Assembly (NCBI RefSeq): GCF_963576545.1
Contig: NC_083646.1
Span: 10,560,991-10,624,990, forward strand
Reading direction: 5' to 3'
Length of the DNA: 64,000 bases
DNA from: Limanda limanda
Lineage: Eukaryota > Chordata > Actinopteri > Pleuronectiformes > Pleuronectidae
The position numbers were made by a program, and so were the translations under genes. Positions 1 to 37,545 of this stretch are shown in pieces; within the stretch, counting starts at the first letter, position 1; each line of letters starts with the position of its first letter. Below the pieces are notes generated by a model. It had not been told where the DNA came from. It saw nothing but the letters and a program-made list of their open reading frames with translations, and did no database searches.

Positions 1-9515
<9,515 letters not shown>

Positions 9516-10600
9516 CCAATCACCTCTCACATGTCGCGCTCACTGACTTGACCGAGGCCCGTCGCCCTCACCTCCCCGCCATGTAGCAGACGTCCTCCCC
9601 CTTAACAACCGTGTACAGCACTGTCAGGTTAGTCCTCCTCGCTCTGCACCCCCAACCCATCCCCGGACTCAGAAGAACATCAGCTGTGCTGCTGGACTTT
9701 GAATTTGAAAAGACTGGACCTGTAGATTCAGGACGGGAGTGAACGAGCGAATCATCATCATCTCTCGTTCCGTGGCAGACTAGAAACTCGTTTTCTCCTC
9801 CACTGGGATTCCGATTGAACTCCTCTAACCTGAGGACTGTCGACAGTCGTGACTCCTACAGGCAGCTCCACTGACCTGTCCTGTTCTGTCTTTACAGCAG
9901 GGTCAAACTTGTGTGTGTAACTACGTGTAACATTAAGCTGACAAAGGGTAGACGGGAGAAAAAGCAGCATGTTTGAAGCATACTGGTGCTTTGTAGTAAC
10001 GTTTGGATTATTAAAGAAATCAAGGGATTTTATTGTGCTCATTCTCACCTGTAGAAAGTTGTGATATTTTATCTTTTTTTCAACTCTAATGTCCTCCCCT
10101 ATATGTGTGTGTGTGTGTGTGTGTGGAGACCGAAAGAGTGTGTGTGCGTGTGTGTGTATCCATAAATTGGGCATATTGATGTGCATCTCTACTGCAGAAT
10201 GCCCCCGGCCCCCACACTGAGAGACTGTTACTGTCGCTGTTAGCTCTCCCTGAATCCTCGCCCTCCCTCCCGAACCTCCGCTCGCCCCATCAGTTGACCC
10301 CGACTCGGGATCAGCTCTCTGCGCCCCCCCCCCCAACCAGCACCTCCACATTCCTGACGGCGACACAGCTTTGCTCTGGAAATTATCCTGTCCTAAAATA
10401 TGGACTTGCAATAGCTCCACAGCGCTTAGGTACCGCGGATGGTTCCAAGAATGATGGCAATCTTAATTTAATTTCCTACTGTCTCTTGTTAAGTTGTTTT
10501 ACATTACTGAATATTATTATTATGGTCACCACCTTTTTGTTTTTATCATCGCTGTTGTTTTTATGGATTACAATAAAAAGTCAAGAGTTTTTCAACGTTT
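9516..10600 (+). other. chd4: chd4 3' untranslated region and poly(A) signal
   Basis: Non-coding sequence after the chd4 stop, holding a short (GT)n tract near 10100-10160 and a C-rich tract near 10324. It ends at AATAAA 10572-10577, the first good poly(A) signal, so cleavage is expected near 10595. The length of about 1.1 kb is reasonable for this gene. Confidence 0.6.
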
Positions 10601-11460
10601 GTCCGTTTTATTTGAAAGTAACAGTATTTATTTTAGCCACGTATGACTGAAACATCAGTTGGTCGACGACAACCACAATAACCAGAAGTTGAATTGCAGT
10701 GAGATTATGTTCTATTTGAACTTTCATTTTCACTGTGATAACTTCTGACCTTAGTGATCCACTGACTTTTCTTGGTGTAAAATGTCTTCTTTTACTTTCA
10801 ATTTTAAGCGATCTTCAGGTCAAACGTTTGAATGTGTCAAATTCTTTAGTTTATGTCCAAACTACTGTAAAGCCATTTACAATCTCAGCTGCACTTTGTG
10901 TGTAGGTCTGTTTAGCTAATGCTAGCATGCTAATATGCTAAGTTAAGCTGTTGAACACACTTTACACTTCATAGTATTGTCACTGTGAGCCTGCTTTGGT
11001 GCAGATATCCACATTTTCCACATAGTCCCATTCTTGTTGCCTCAAAGTTTTTCCTTTTGCTCCGGAGAAAAACTATTCAGTGAGTGCTGATACCAGTTCA
11101 GGAAAACATGTTACAATTTTGTGACGTTTGATTCACTTTGCATGCAAACCACGAAAATGTGAAATTTACATTAAGGCAAATGCTGATATTCAGCAGAACA
11201 TGGGAAATGAGAAGGAGCCTTTTGTGTGTGTGGAAAAGGTCATGAAGGGAGGACACAGGGAGGAAGGGAACAGGAACAAGCAGATTTGATCCCTTAGATA
11301 GTTGAGTAATTTAGAAAATTGAAGTCAATTACAGGGCCGGAGGATCGGCTGGGCTGGTAATGGAGCCTGATGTCTTATCGTGAGGGAGCGAGTCGGAGGC
11401 TCAACGCGAGCTACTGCTGGACTGTGAGCGAATACAAACCTGGAGTCGGAAATACATGAG
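10601..11460. other. chd4-ptpn6 intergenic interval
   Basis: No gene supported. Around 10912-10942 there is a short run of interleaved 'gctaatgctagcatgctaa' motifs typical of eroded teleost repeats. The segment 11220-11420 is purine-rich and probably belongs to the upstream region of ptpn6. Otherwise I see nothing in it. Confidence 0.5.
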
Positions 11461-11466
11461 GTGCTG

Positions 11467-11475
11467 TATATTTAA
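11467..11475 (+). promoter_or_regulatory. TATA-like element upstream of ptpn6 exon 1a
   Basis: TATATTTAA lies about 155 nt upstream of the first ptpn6 ATG (11628) in a stretch otherwise read as promoter/5' UTR. If used, transcription would begin near 11495-11505. Support is positional only. Confidence 0.35.
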
Positions 11476-11627
11476 CCTGAGTCTCTCTGTGGGTTTCCGT
11501 TTGCTCGGAGGTGGAGAGACACTGAACATCATCATAGACAAAAACGCAGAGGAGGAAACTGGATTCAACTCGTCACGGTGCAGACGAGTACATTCCGCTG
11601 ATCCGGCAGAAAAGAAGAGTCTAAACC

Positions 11628-26761
<15,134 letters not shown>

Positions 26762-26922
26762 GAGAGACTGAGAGGTTTTAACCAAAATGTGCCCTGTGAT
26801 TATATTTATGTTAAAGAATTTGTTTTTCAGTGAAGATCTTATACAAAATACATGTTTATGGTTTAAAAGCAGAGATAGGTCATTGACATCTCACAAGGCA
26901 CATGGATGCTTGGTTGTTAAAA

Positions 26923-26928
26923 AATAAA
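26923..26928 (+). terminator. ptpn6: ptpn6 poly(A) signal
   Basis: AATAAA 162 nt after the ptpn6 stop, giving a short 3' UTR with cleavage expected near 26945. Confidence 0.6.
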
Positions 26929-26949
26929 GGCGGAGCATGTGTGAACACT

Positions 26950-28289
26950 CTTTATTTTATTTTTAGTAAAGAGCTTTAGTTGCTCTTTATTATAGCTTTT
27001 TTGGCAACAGATGTTAAGACTTCATTACTTTGAATAAATAAAACCATTTTTTGAATTGAAGTGGATGCATGGGGATATAATTGGGTGGGCCTAGCTGAAG
27101 TGGGCCTACAGGCACAGGTCCAGGGCCCCAAGGAGCCAGAGCCCAAGGAGCCGGAGCCCAAGGAGAAACCTGCAAAAATCACCAAGAGAAACTCAACAGA
27201 ATGAAAGAAAATCTTAAGAATTGAAACAAACACACAGAGACGACAAAGAGATGAGAAACGTGTTTTGTGTCTCTTTCAGTCGGGGGTCCTTTTACTTGTC
27301 TGAGCCTGGGGTGCATTATGTCATAATCCATCCATTGTTTGTCTCTTTTACGTCATTGATATTTCAGACCGAGCACAAAAATGCAGGTCGGTCATCGGAT
27401 GTCGGAGGAGAAGCTTTCTGAGTAATGTGGAGAAAGTATTAAAGTACAATATCACTGTGTGGGTGGGCTCTATAAATTAAAAGCTTCTTTCCACTTTTCC
27501 TCATGTCTCAAATTTAAACACATTTTGAGTGTCAGCTCCTCAGACAAAAAGAAGGTCTGCATAACGAAAATCCTTCATTTTGAAGTAGGAAACATGTTTT
27601 GAGGTTAAAATTGTTTTTACAGATTTACATTCTTGTCCCTCTGTTACATGAAAAGCCTCTAAGGTTATGGTAAAGGTCAGGGGTCAGGGCAGGGGGGGCA
27701 AGGATACAGAAATAACAAGATAATTAGGTTAGGGATAAGTTGCACAATGACTGGTATTCAATGCAAATTCCCAGTGAGGATAAGTGTGCAAACTTGTGTG
27801 TGTGTGAAATAAAACATCACAACAAATCCCATTGAGATGATTAACATTCTGATGAGCTGAACACATACCAACACAAAGTCTGTAATGTGTTCTCCATGCG
27901 CTGCTCACCTCCACCCCACCCACCACATGTTCCAGAGGATCCTAAGCACCGCCCCTGCCCGTCACCGATCCCTCTGGATCCGAGCAGAACGGATGAGTGA
28001 ACCGCCCCCTTGCATGTGCTCCTGCAGGAGAAAGAACCCCGAGTGGAGAAGGATTTCACAAACCCACAGTGAGGAGTTCCTTGCGCAGCCTGCGGTGCCA
28101 ACGCTTCGGTCCTGACGCTCCATTACGCACGGACCTCCTCCAGTCCGGACATTGTCCACAGAGGTTGCGCAAGTGAAAGTGATATCAGAGCTGCGTCTCT
28201 CTGCAGGATCCTCACTCCACCCGAAGCAGAAGGAGGAGCAGCTCGTCTGGAGGTTTTTGTGTTTTCGGGGAAAGAACAAAAGCAGCAAC
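26950..28289. other. ptpn6-rbp5 intergenic interval and rbp5 5' region
   Basis: No gene supported. Around 27105-27170 there is a G/C-rich repeat-like stretch with a 15-bp unit, 'aaggagccrgagccc', roughly repeated. The 28070-28289 part is GC-richer and is probably the rbp5 promoter and 5' UTR. Confidence 0.5.
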
Positions 28290-28629
28290 ATGTCCAAACC
28301 TAATTACTCCGGCTCGTTCCATATGGTGGAGCAGGTGAATATGGACGAGTACCTCGCAGCTTTGGGTAAGATTTCATTCGAGTCGCCTCTGGGAAGCTTT
28401 TTGAGAACAACTGCAACAAGTCAAACTCGTCATGACGACTAATACAAGGCCAGTAGAAGAGATCCTCCATTTATCAAACAGCCACTCCTGCTGCGCTGCG
28501 TTTTAATCCAGTTCGTATGTTCCACTGCTCAGTTACTTTGAGTTGTTATTCGTCTTCGATCACTGATTTCATCATCATCTGCATCATCAAACTAGTGTAA
28601 TGAAATCTGAACCATGTCCTTCTCATGAC

Positions 28630-28678
<49 letters not shown>

Positions 28679-30601
28679 GGTATTGTGTGTACACTGTCAG
28701 TGTCGAACAAAGCCCCCCTTTTAACAAGATCACGTTTAGCTTCTGGCCTGTGTTGAATCAAAAGTGTCTCTATCTTCTCTCAGATATAAACTTTGCTCTG
28801 AGGAAGATCGTGTGTCTCTTGAGGCCGAGCAAAGAGATCACCCACGACCCGGCTTCAGGGTCCATGAAGATCCGCACTCTCACCACCTTCAAGAACTTCA
28901 TCATGGATTTCAAGATCGGAGAAGAGTTCACTGAAGACCTGGGGCCAGTGGACGGACGTGTGTGTCAGGTGAGTGTTTCTGTGTGTTTCTGTGTGTTGTT
29001 GAATATAAACGTCGACTAATTTGGACAAGTTCACAGGTTCCTGGTTCGGTGAATATAGCGCATCACTTCTCTTTTTGCACAAGTTTGGTTTCTGTGTTTT
29101 TACTTTGGAGTGTCGGAGCAAATCCGACCACCTCCTGCTGTTATTGTTGTGTTGTAACCACCACCTGCTGCTTCAGCCGGCAAAGAGTGACGTGAGAAGG
29201 AAGGATGCTTTTGATACCGGTGCATGAATAACAAACAAACGAAAACCCTTTTTAGCACCACACGATAGGGCTGTTGTGATTGAAAGCGTGAGCCACTTTA
29301 CATATTGATGACACACAACATCTCTGTGCTGCTGCAGACCACGGTGAGCTGGGAAGGAGACAAGCTGCTCTGTGTGCAGAGAGGCGAGAAAGAGGGACGA
29401 GGCTGGACCCACTGGCTGGAGGGAGACAAGCTGCATTTGGTAAGAGAGGATAGATCAAGTGAAAAGATGTGAGGAAGAGGCCAAAGCAGAGGGAGGGAGG
29501 GAGGGAGGGAGACGGGGGATACGGAACTAGGGAAATAAAAGCATTAAGGGAAAAAGATGCTGAGTGAGGGAGAACATGCAAACTAGAAGGACACTCTATT
29601 TCAACCAAGGCCCCACTGTCGCCTTACAAAACCACATTTAAATTTGATTTGGACTTGAAGAGAAGCTCTGGAAGTTTGGATTCTGTTGCACCATGTTGTC
29701 TTTGTGGGAAGATGTCTTTTTTTTTTTTCTAATAGCCTGACCTGTGCTAGCCTGAAGGGGAAAAAAGGACACTGAACAAAGGAGGGCAAAGACAAGTGGA
29801 TTGCACAAAACCGACTGAACTGGTTTCCATTAAATTTTGTGAAGGGATGGGCCATGACCCAAGGAAGAGCCCATTCCAATCAGGCATGTTAAGAGGACTG
29901 ATAATTATGAGCGTGTGAGTTGTGGTGCAGATCCAGATAAACATCTGTCTCTACTGATTTTAACTCTGGTTTCATAAGAGACTGTTGGGACTGGGCGGAG
30001 GAATGCACTCTACTTTTAGTTTTGGTTGTTAAAGAGTTTAAGATTATAGATTATCTGTCAGTGTGGATTACGATTTCAAACAATCGGCAGTGTTTCGCTA
30101 AAGAGCTCTGGCAGGATTTCTAATACCGTCCGAACAAAACAACACACTGTTGCTGCCACGTTCAGGAGAAACTCGGGAAAGAAATCCCAGCGAGCTCCAG
30201 GCTTTAAAATGGTGGAGTAAGGAGCAGTGTGAGAGACTAATGAGTGAGTGAGGGGGAGCCGGAGCAGGAAGAAGGGGGGAGGGCTATAAAAAAAGCAGCG
30301 AGATAAGTAGACGGTGAAAAGAGTGGGAGACGGATTACAAGGTCAGAGGATGAGGAGAGGGAGAGAAGGGGGGTGTGATGGTGTTTTGGGACGCGATCCT
30401 CGGTGAGTGTATCACTAATTTAGTTCTTCTTTCATGTGCCAAACTGTCATATTGATTCCCACTGCTCATTTATAACCCCCCCACCCCGCTGCCCACCCCC
30501 TGTTTTAATCTCGACCTCCCTTCCATCCTCTGTTTTTCTCTCCGCAGGAGATGAGGGTTCAGGACATCGTTGCCAAGCAAGTCTTCAAAAAGGGGGATTG
30601 A
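28290..30601 (+). CDS. rbp5: rbp5-like cellular retinol-binding protein (CRBP III type)
   Basis: Intracellular lipocalin-fold carrier of the FABP/CRBP family. Four exons, as is usual: 28290-28365, 28784-28968, 29338-29439, 30548-30601. They join to 138 residues (family 133-135). The family signature region is at the N-terminus (residues 1-25), followed by [13 protein letters not shown], a portal region, [28 protein letters not shown] and QVFKK near the end. The His at residue 112 in GWTHW sits where CRBP I has the retinol-binding Gln108; His there is a known feature of CRBP III (RBP5). NMDEYLAAL and VDGRVCQT are also RBP5-like, though the GEKEGRGW block resembles RBP1. Its place beside ptpn6 and C1r/C1s, as in human, favours rbp5. 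The three extra residues are in the loop PASGS. Confidence 0.85.
29800..30020 (+). repeat. interspersed teleost repeat in an rbp5 intron
   Basis: Contains 'gaagggatgggccatgaccc', 'tgtggtgcagatccagataa' and 'agagactgttgggactgggc', shared blocks of the family in this window. It lies in the 1.1-kb last intron of rbp5. Confidence 0.6.
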
Positions 30602-30680
30602 AGTGAAGCGGGAATGTGTGCGTTCAGTTTATAAACACAATTTATTTTTAGCCGAAAATTGTCCAGCACCAGGTGCAGGA

Positions 30681-30686
30681 ATTAAA
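30681..30686 (+). terminator. rbp5: rbp5 poly(A) signal (ATTAAA variant)
   Basis: ATTAAA 79 nt after the rbp5 stop, followed within 30 nt by a T-rich tract. It is the best candidate in a region without a nearby AATAAA. Confidence 0.45.
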
Positions 30687-30709
30687 ATGTGTAAAACCTT
30701 TATTCGTTT

Positions 30710-31858
30710 TTTTTGAAAATGTAATCAACAATGTTTTGAAATTTAGCAATAAGACTGAATTTGTGCTGTTATGTTGTTGTTGTTTTCTGTGTGATGGTAC
30801 TGAGAAGAGACGCATGACTTTTGACTTGTAAACATTCCCAAACATACTTCCTCATATTGCACTATTCCCATAACTATGTTATAAACAAATCAGACTTCTG
30901 TCAGCATCACTGCTCCATTTTTAATATTATATCTTAATATACCCAATGTTTTACAGCTTCAAGTGTCTTCTGTGTGTGTGTGTGTAGGGGGGGGGGGTTA
31001 TAGATAGTCTGATTACAGCAAACTTAAAGAGAAGGTAAGAGAGTTTAATTTCTTTGGCTTCCAACAGTTAAAATGTAAAAAAAAAAAAAATTGGCCAAAT
31101 CATCTGAATTTGCAACAAAATAAGTTAAATTAGATTCAAGCAACATTCCAAAAACATACTTTACACGATGCATACATAATGCAGACAAGAAACATTTTAT
31201 ATTTTACTGTCGACAAGTTCCGTGAAAAGTCTAAGCCCAACAACAGAAACGCTTTTTGAGTTGTGTTACCATGCTGGTTGGATGCATAGACTTCATCGAT
31301 TGACACCGGGATGGACACACAAGGTATTTTTTGCTTTTTGACAACATCGGATATATATTGTATTGAGAAATAACTTATATATAGGTTGACTACAGCGGAA
31401 AATATTTGTAGGATTAGTTTGTGTTGGTTTTGGTGGTTTGTTGATAAGAAAAATATAAAACAATAACAAGACATATCCCTTAATAGAGACGACACTGAGC
31501 TGTAGCTTAAGACCCCTTTCAGTCTGAAGCTCCAGTCAAAGTAAAGAGCTGCACCAGTGTTTGCTTTTAGCTTAAGTTAAATCTGCACATGTGATAAATC
31601 TGTCAGTTACTTGATGTCAGGATTTTGAGCTCTTAGCTTCACTGTAAAAAATGTCCCGTCACAAGAATTGAAGTTCTCAAGAAAGGCCTGCAGGGGGCGA
31701 CAAACGATCAGCGACCCTTATTTCCACAAAGTACAACCTTCTGCTCTTTGTTTCTTGTTGGTATAAATAGTTACGGTTTAAGTTTTTTTTTTTTTAAGTT
31801 ACAGCATCTCCGAGCCAGAAAGTGACTCTAAACTCCGTCCGTGCTGTTACGAGAACTT
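30710..31858. other. interval between the convergent rbp5 and TNF-receptor genes
   Basis: The 3' ends of rbp5 (+) and the TNF-receptor gene (-) face each other here. The part next to 31858 should be the receptor 3' UTR. The sequence is AT-rich with poly(A), poly(T) and poly(G) runs (30989, 31078, 31783). No gene or RNA was recognised. Confidence 0.5.
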
Positions 31859-34800
31859 TTACTGCGTTATGTCACACCACTCGTCCTCCTGTGGCTCAGA
31901 GGGCATCCTGTGGAAGTTGCTGGTGCGATCCCCAGTGTTGGGACTGGATCTAGCAAATGAAGCCGAGAACTTCAGCGGGGTTATGGGTAGGCTGCTTTCC
32001 ACATCGCAGCTGACCAGTGAAACATCTGCGAAGGGGGAGGATGAAAATCAATACTCCGAGTGACCATCCTTCACAGTAATGTCACTCTGCTGAAAGTGGG
32101 GCCAAAAGACCTTATGGACGTGGAAGATTGAAACAGACTTGTGCTGAAGAGAGGAATATACTTCTCAGTCTGATATACGATTGGGAGACAAATGAAAGGA
32201 ACAAATGGTGTAACTGCGTATTTATGTCTTCTTAACTTTTATATTCTTATTTCTCTTTAAAGGTCCAGTGTGTAAGATTTAGGTGAAAGGGATTTATTGG
32301 CGGGATATAAAATAATCGGAGTGATGTTTCAGTAGTGTGTTTCATCTAAATTGAAAAAACTGTTTATATAAATATAAAACTGCCTTTTTATATTTACATA
32401 CTTTATATTTACACCGGGAGTGAATCTTCTCTATGGAGGCTGCCATGTTTTTCTACATCAGCCCAAAGTGGACAAACTAAATACCATTTGAGTTTTTATG
32501 ACAAATGAAGTTACCACGTGTTCTCTTTCATGTTTGGAAGGGGAGGGTAAGGAGAGAGGTATTCAGCTGCAACATGCAACCTCACCACTAGATGTCACTT
32601 TATTCTACAAACTGAACCTTTAATGTGTTTCCCATATGTATATCTTAAATCTTCGAAAAGGTCCGTGCATAATCATAACAATGAGTCCACACATGGCTGC
32701 AGGATTTACGTATGGGATCTATTAGGGTGTACGTTTTAGGGCTCAGGGTTTCAGGTGAAGTGTGTCATACCCCATCTTCTCTCTCCTATCGACTTCTTTA
32801 TTAGTAACAACCATTTTAGTTTTTATTTTGTATCCCTCCCGCCTGCTGGAGGAAACGGTGCCGCTGCAAATAGAGCTCAAGGTATTTTAATCCGATGGGA
32901 TTTGATTGGTTTGGGTTTATGTTTGTAAAATAGGAAGGTGATGCACTTATTTCGATTTAAAACCCACCGGACTGTGAGTAAATAAATCACATATTATTGG
33001 GAACAAATGGACGCCTCATCATCCTCATCATTATTGCACGTTTCTAAACAAGCAGGTCAGGCACCCTTTTGGCCTTTTGTGATGAAAAAGGGATTAGTAG
33101 ATTAAAAGCTGTAAATCTGGTGCGTATGTGCATGCAATCGTGTTCGAGGATGTATCACCTGTGCTGCAAAGTGGTAACTTGGACTCCTCCGGGGCACAGC
33201 TCTCTTGGCAGTGGCCGTTCGGCTCTGTGGACGGTAGAGACAGATCCAGCGACCTCACCAGTACTGTGGTCACCACCTCCGCCGTAACAGGAACACTGGA
33301 CCTGGCTTTTACACAGAAAATGCAGGTGATACCTATTATAACAGTGATAAATTGTTGCGGAAAGGTCAAGCATATCAAGTAAACTGCAGGTTAACAACTT
33401 CTGTTTGCATGGAAACTCTGATCGGGCTCGAGCAGACACGGCTTGTAGCACCAGTGCTCTTTCCGATATGGTCCTTGTACACTGCAAGGCTTTTCTTACT
33501 TCTTAAATAATAAAGCTGTCAAATTAAAATGTACCACGGCTCAGTGTGACTCGTGTTAAAGGGATTTTCTTTGAAGGGGACTAATATTTAGGTTCATGAC
33601 TTTATTTTGGGTTATTACTTGAAAAGGTTAACATGCTCTAATGTGCAAAAAACATACACATCACTCCCCCAGTCAGCAGCTCAGAGTGTGTAGGAAATGT
33701 CTGCCTCCATTCGGTGTGCACTATGCAAATATGGGGCTTTACAGACCTTTTACATTCACGAAAAACCGTACATGGTCTGAAACCGCTAATCTCTGAAAAC
33801 GTTGTGCTTGCTATTAAAGAATCGTCTCCTGCTGACTTGAGAAAGTTTCCAGAGGACAAGGCTGAAGTCGGATTTGACTCATCAGGCCGCAACAGATTCC
33901 AATTGGGTCAAACATATAAGGGCGGGAAAATAAGACAAACGTATCAATCCCAGAACCAGGTTCAACTTAGTCGAAAAGGGGTAAAAGTGAACAACAGCCT
34001 CAGGACATGAGAAACTTCAGGAGCCCTACAGATCCCTTCAGGTAGTTCGTGGTCATTACTGACAGAACCACACACTTGTATTGTATTTCATGTGTAAATT
34101 CCAGTATTGGCACATTGCTTCACTGGAAATACGTCAGCGAACAACATTCAATTGTGGGACTGTGACACTTTCGCACAAATTGTTTCTCATTATGAGCTGG
34201 CTGCCTGTGAAGCGTGCGTCACATTTTGCCCAATAAGTGTGTCAGGCTGAAAATGTACAGGATGTGGTTTCCCCCTGTCACGTAGCCATGCTCATAACAG
34301 GCTTGTAGCATCACGTTACACGGCTGCGAAATAAAACCTAAATGTTCTGCTTTTGCGCCAAAATATAAGCCAAGACAGCACTATATTTCCAAGAATATGA
34401 GAAAATGTCCCGTGTACATTGAATTTTATCTAATTTAGAGTTTTATTATTTTCATATCCTCTGTACAGGAAACAGTGGGAGGGGAGATAGACGAGCAGTG
34501 GCTGATTATATGACTGAATGGATGTCACAGTTGTGGCTGACAGCATGTGTAGGTACTGCCTTTGTGTCTGAACACCGCTTTGTCAGGAAGACTTTTTTCT
34601 TTCTTCTAAAAGTACGAGAACAAAGGTGACGAAACTAGCAACACATGTGACGCTTTGCACTCACCTGCTCGGAGCGATCTGCGCTTTGCCCTACAGAAGA
34701 CGAAAACAGCGAGCAGGACAAGTGTCGTCAACACGAGTCCTGACCAAAGGACTGTGGGCAGCATCCAGGAACAACCTGAGGACGAGAGACAACAACATAA

Positions 34801-37472
34801 ACTGTAACTTCTGGTGAATGTTGAGAGGAAGCGAGTGTTTTCCAAATATTGCCCTTGTTTCCTCTGTATATGATCAAAATGACTGAGAAATGACAAAAAA
34901 ACAGCTTTATGCATTTTCCCCAGCAGGAGTGCTCGTTCAGTTTCTATATTGTTGAGTTACTGGTAAATTGTGGTTGGATGAAAACCACACTCTTTCCCCT
35001 GTGAAGTGGTTTAACACATAGTGTTTTGGGGTCTTTCTGTGTGGAGAATATGATATCCCCTCTCATCGAGTATCAACTGGGATCAGCTCCAGCCCCCCCA
35101 CGACCCTTAAAAGATAAGCAGTATAGATTTTGCATCCGATATTGACGGACATCACAAGTGATTATTACCTCTATTATCTATTATCTATTATCCAGGATTT
35201 TTGTCACTTTTTATAACATTGAGCAGTTGGATGGATTTCTCAGAAAAGAATTCACGGATCGTGATATTCATGAGATCCAAATAGAAATCCGGATCTAGTG
35301 AATTTTAAATGTGGTTCCATAAAGGGACGGTTGGACCTTCTGGTTAATTATAATCCTCTCATGAAGCATCAGTGTGAATCCTCTTTAACGCCATTCACTT
35401 CCTCCCTCAGTAACCTGGTCATATGACAGATAGGAACTGAGGGTCAACAGGAACTCAGTCACACTGCACAAATAAATTTCCTTTCCAAACTAAAAAGATG
35501 TTGAGATCTGATGAGAAGAAACGATATTGAGTTATAACTGTAGACTTACGCGGTAAAACGTCAGTGCAGCTGGAATCGTTTTTTTGGGTTCCCCGAACTC
35601 TCAGATCTCTGCCTAATTCCCGACATCTGGAAATGACAAACAAATATATATAAGTGTTTTTAAATCAGGCATATTTCTCCCAGGGACGTATAAAAAGCCC
35701 AATACGATATAATAGGTGAAATAAGTAAGAGAGGAGACAACGTCCTACCTGGTGTGTGTTTTACAGCGTGAGATGAAATCGGTCACGTTGCTGTAGGTCC
35801 CCTCCTCACAAGGAGCACAGATGGTATCATTGGTGCGATTAGCTGCAAGAAGGAATAAGATGTGATGTCATTTCCACTGACACTTAGTGCTGTACTGTAT
35901 GAAATGATGCAAATGCTCGCTAGAGTTCGTGGTGATTTATTTTCCCCACCTGGAACCCGCACTCCTTCACCCACAGGGCACTGGGTCACTGGCTGGCAGT
36001 GCTCACACTGGTCATTACTACAGAAGAAACCAGTCTCACACTCGCACTTCGTGTCCTCCAAGGCTGAACAGTATTTGGATTCCCTCTGTTTGTTTTCTGA
36101 AAGTGTCACAGAGAAACTTTAACAAAGAGTGTTGGCTGTTGAAGAGAGACCAGTCCCCTGTTCTCCCATAGGTATTTCTGGTAAAAGTAAAAGGTAAACA
36201 TGAATGGGACTCAGTGGAGCTCATACATGGAAGATGTGGAAAAATGCCCCTGATTGACATATTCAGGAGACTGATATTCACGAGTACAATTTGTCGGCTC
36301 CAAATAAAAATACAGATCTAGTGAATTTAATTGTGGTTTCAAAATGGGACTTTTTGGAATGTGGTCTCTGAGTGCCTTTCTACTTTTGTTTATTTTCATC
36401 AAACTTTCTTTCACTTTACCATTTTGTGTTTCCCTGGTTGTTTCATGAGTCGTTGTGGTTATTTTGTGCCTCTTCTATTGTGTGGCTGTTTTGTCTACGA
36501 AACTGGTTTGTACCTTCTTTGGGTCTTTTTATGCTTGTTATGAATCTGTTTCATGTGTTTTGTGTCTCTTTAGTTGTTTTGCATCCATGGTTGATTTATG
36601 AAATATTTGTATAAAAATGATGACGATGTGATTTTATCTGGTTTCTGCATCAATCCACCTTGTTGTCTAATGTCTTGAGAGTGTGCATTGTAGGTCGGAG
36701 CATCTCTGTTACACCACCGTTCATTATTAAAAACACATTTTACCTTTGACAAAATAAATGCAGATCCTGTGATGTGAATTTCCGTTCTAGTAGTGGTTGT
36801 ATTACTTTCTTTACAGAGGTTCTGGTCCAGGAAGACCCTGACCTCTGGGGGCCCTGGGCCTGGGTCTAGCAGCCCCATTAAATAAAATGAATCATCCATC
36901 CTTGGGAAAAAATTTCTACATGTCATAAAATCCCTCTCAAAGGACAAGCAGTGTAGAAAATGGATGGATGTTGTAAAGTCTTCTGAGAATGACTTGTAAT
37001 GTCTGGCTACACAGATAAAGTTAAAGGAAGGGTTGGTCATTGGTTTCTGAAACACTTTTCATCTCATCGTTTGAAATCCTCTTCATGTCAGGATCAATGA
37101 ATAAAGTCATCTGGAAAAATATGAAAAAGCTTTTGTCTGTTGCCTTTTCAGGATTGTAAATAACACGGCCAATCATTCCATTTGTAATCTGATTGAAATG
37201 ACTCGGTGGCTTGTCTGTCACTAACCGACCTGCCACTCGCTCCCACTGCTCGTGATCAGAGTCTTCATCTGGGGAGACACATGCCGCTGAAGCAGAGGCC
37301 AGAGCAGTTTCCAGGATTACCAACCCTGGCTTTAACTGAGTGGGACTGCACATTAAGCAGATTCATCCTGAAAACAATGGCTCCCATGCAGCCTTAGAAA
37401 TGTGAGTCAACAGAGTTTTGGCAAGGAGGATGGAGGAAAGCCACAATGTTTTTGTTTCGCATGATGACAGAA

Positions 37473-37545
<73 letters not shown>

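Noticed and set aside
26762..28289. mir-200c/mir-141 cluster, which lies just after PTPN6 in human
   Set aside because: I looked for the mature miR-200c and miR-141 sequences on both strands here and elsewhere near ptpn6 and saw no match.
33638..34010. Overlapping open frames on both strands in the large TNF-receptor intron
   Set aside because: Neither shows a known domain or cysteine pattern, and neither is needed to join exons 34665 and 32025, whose phases already match.
36570..37353. Two minus-strand open frames of 110-161 codons
   Set aside because: They lie in an intron, have no TNF-receptor cysteine pattern, and include sequence resembling common interspersed repeats.
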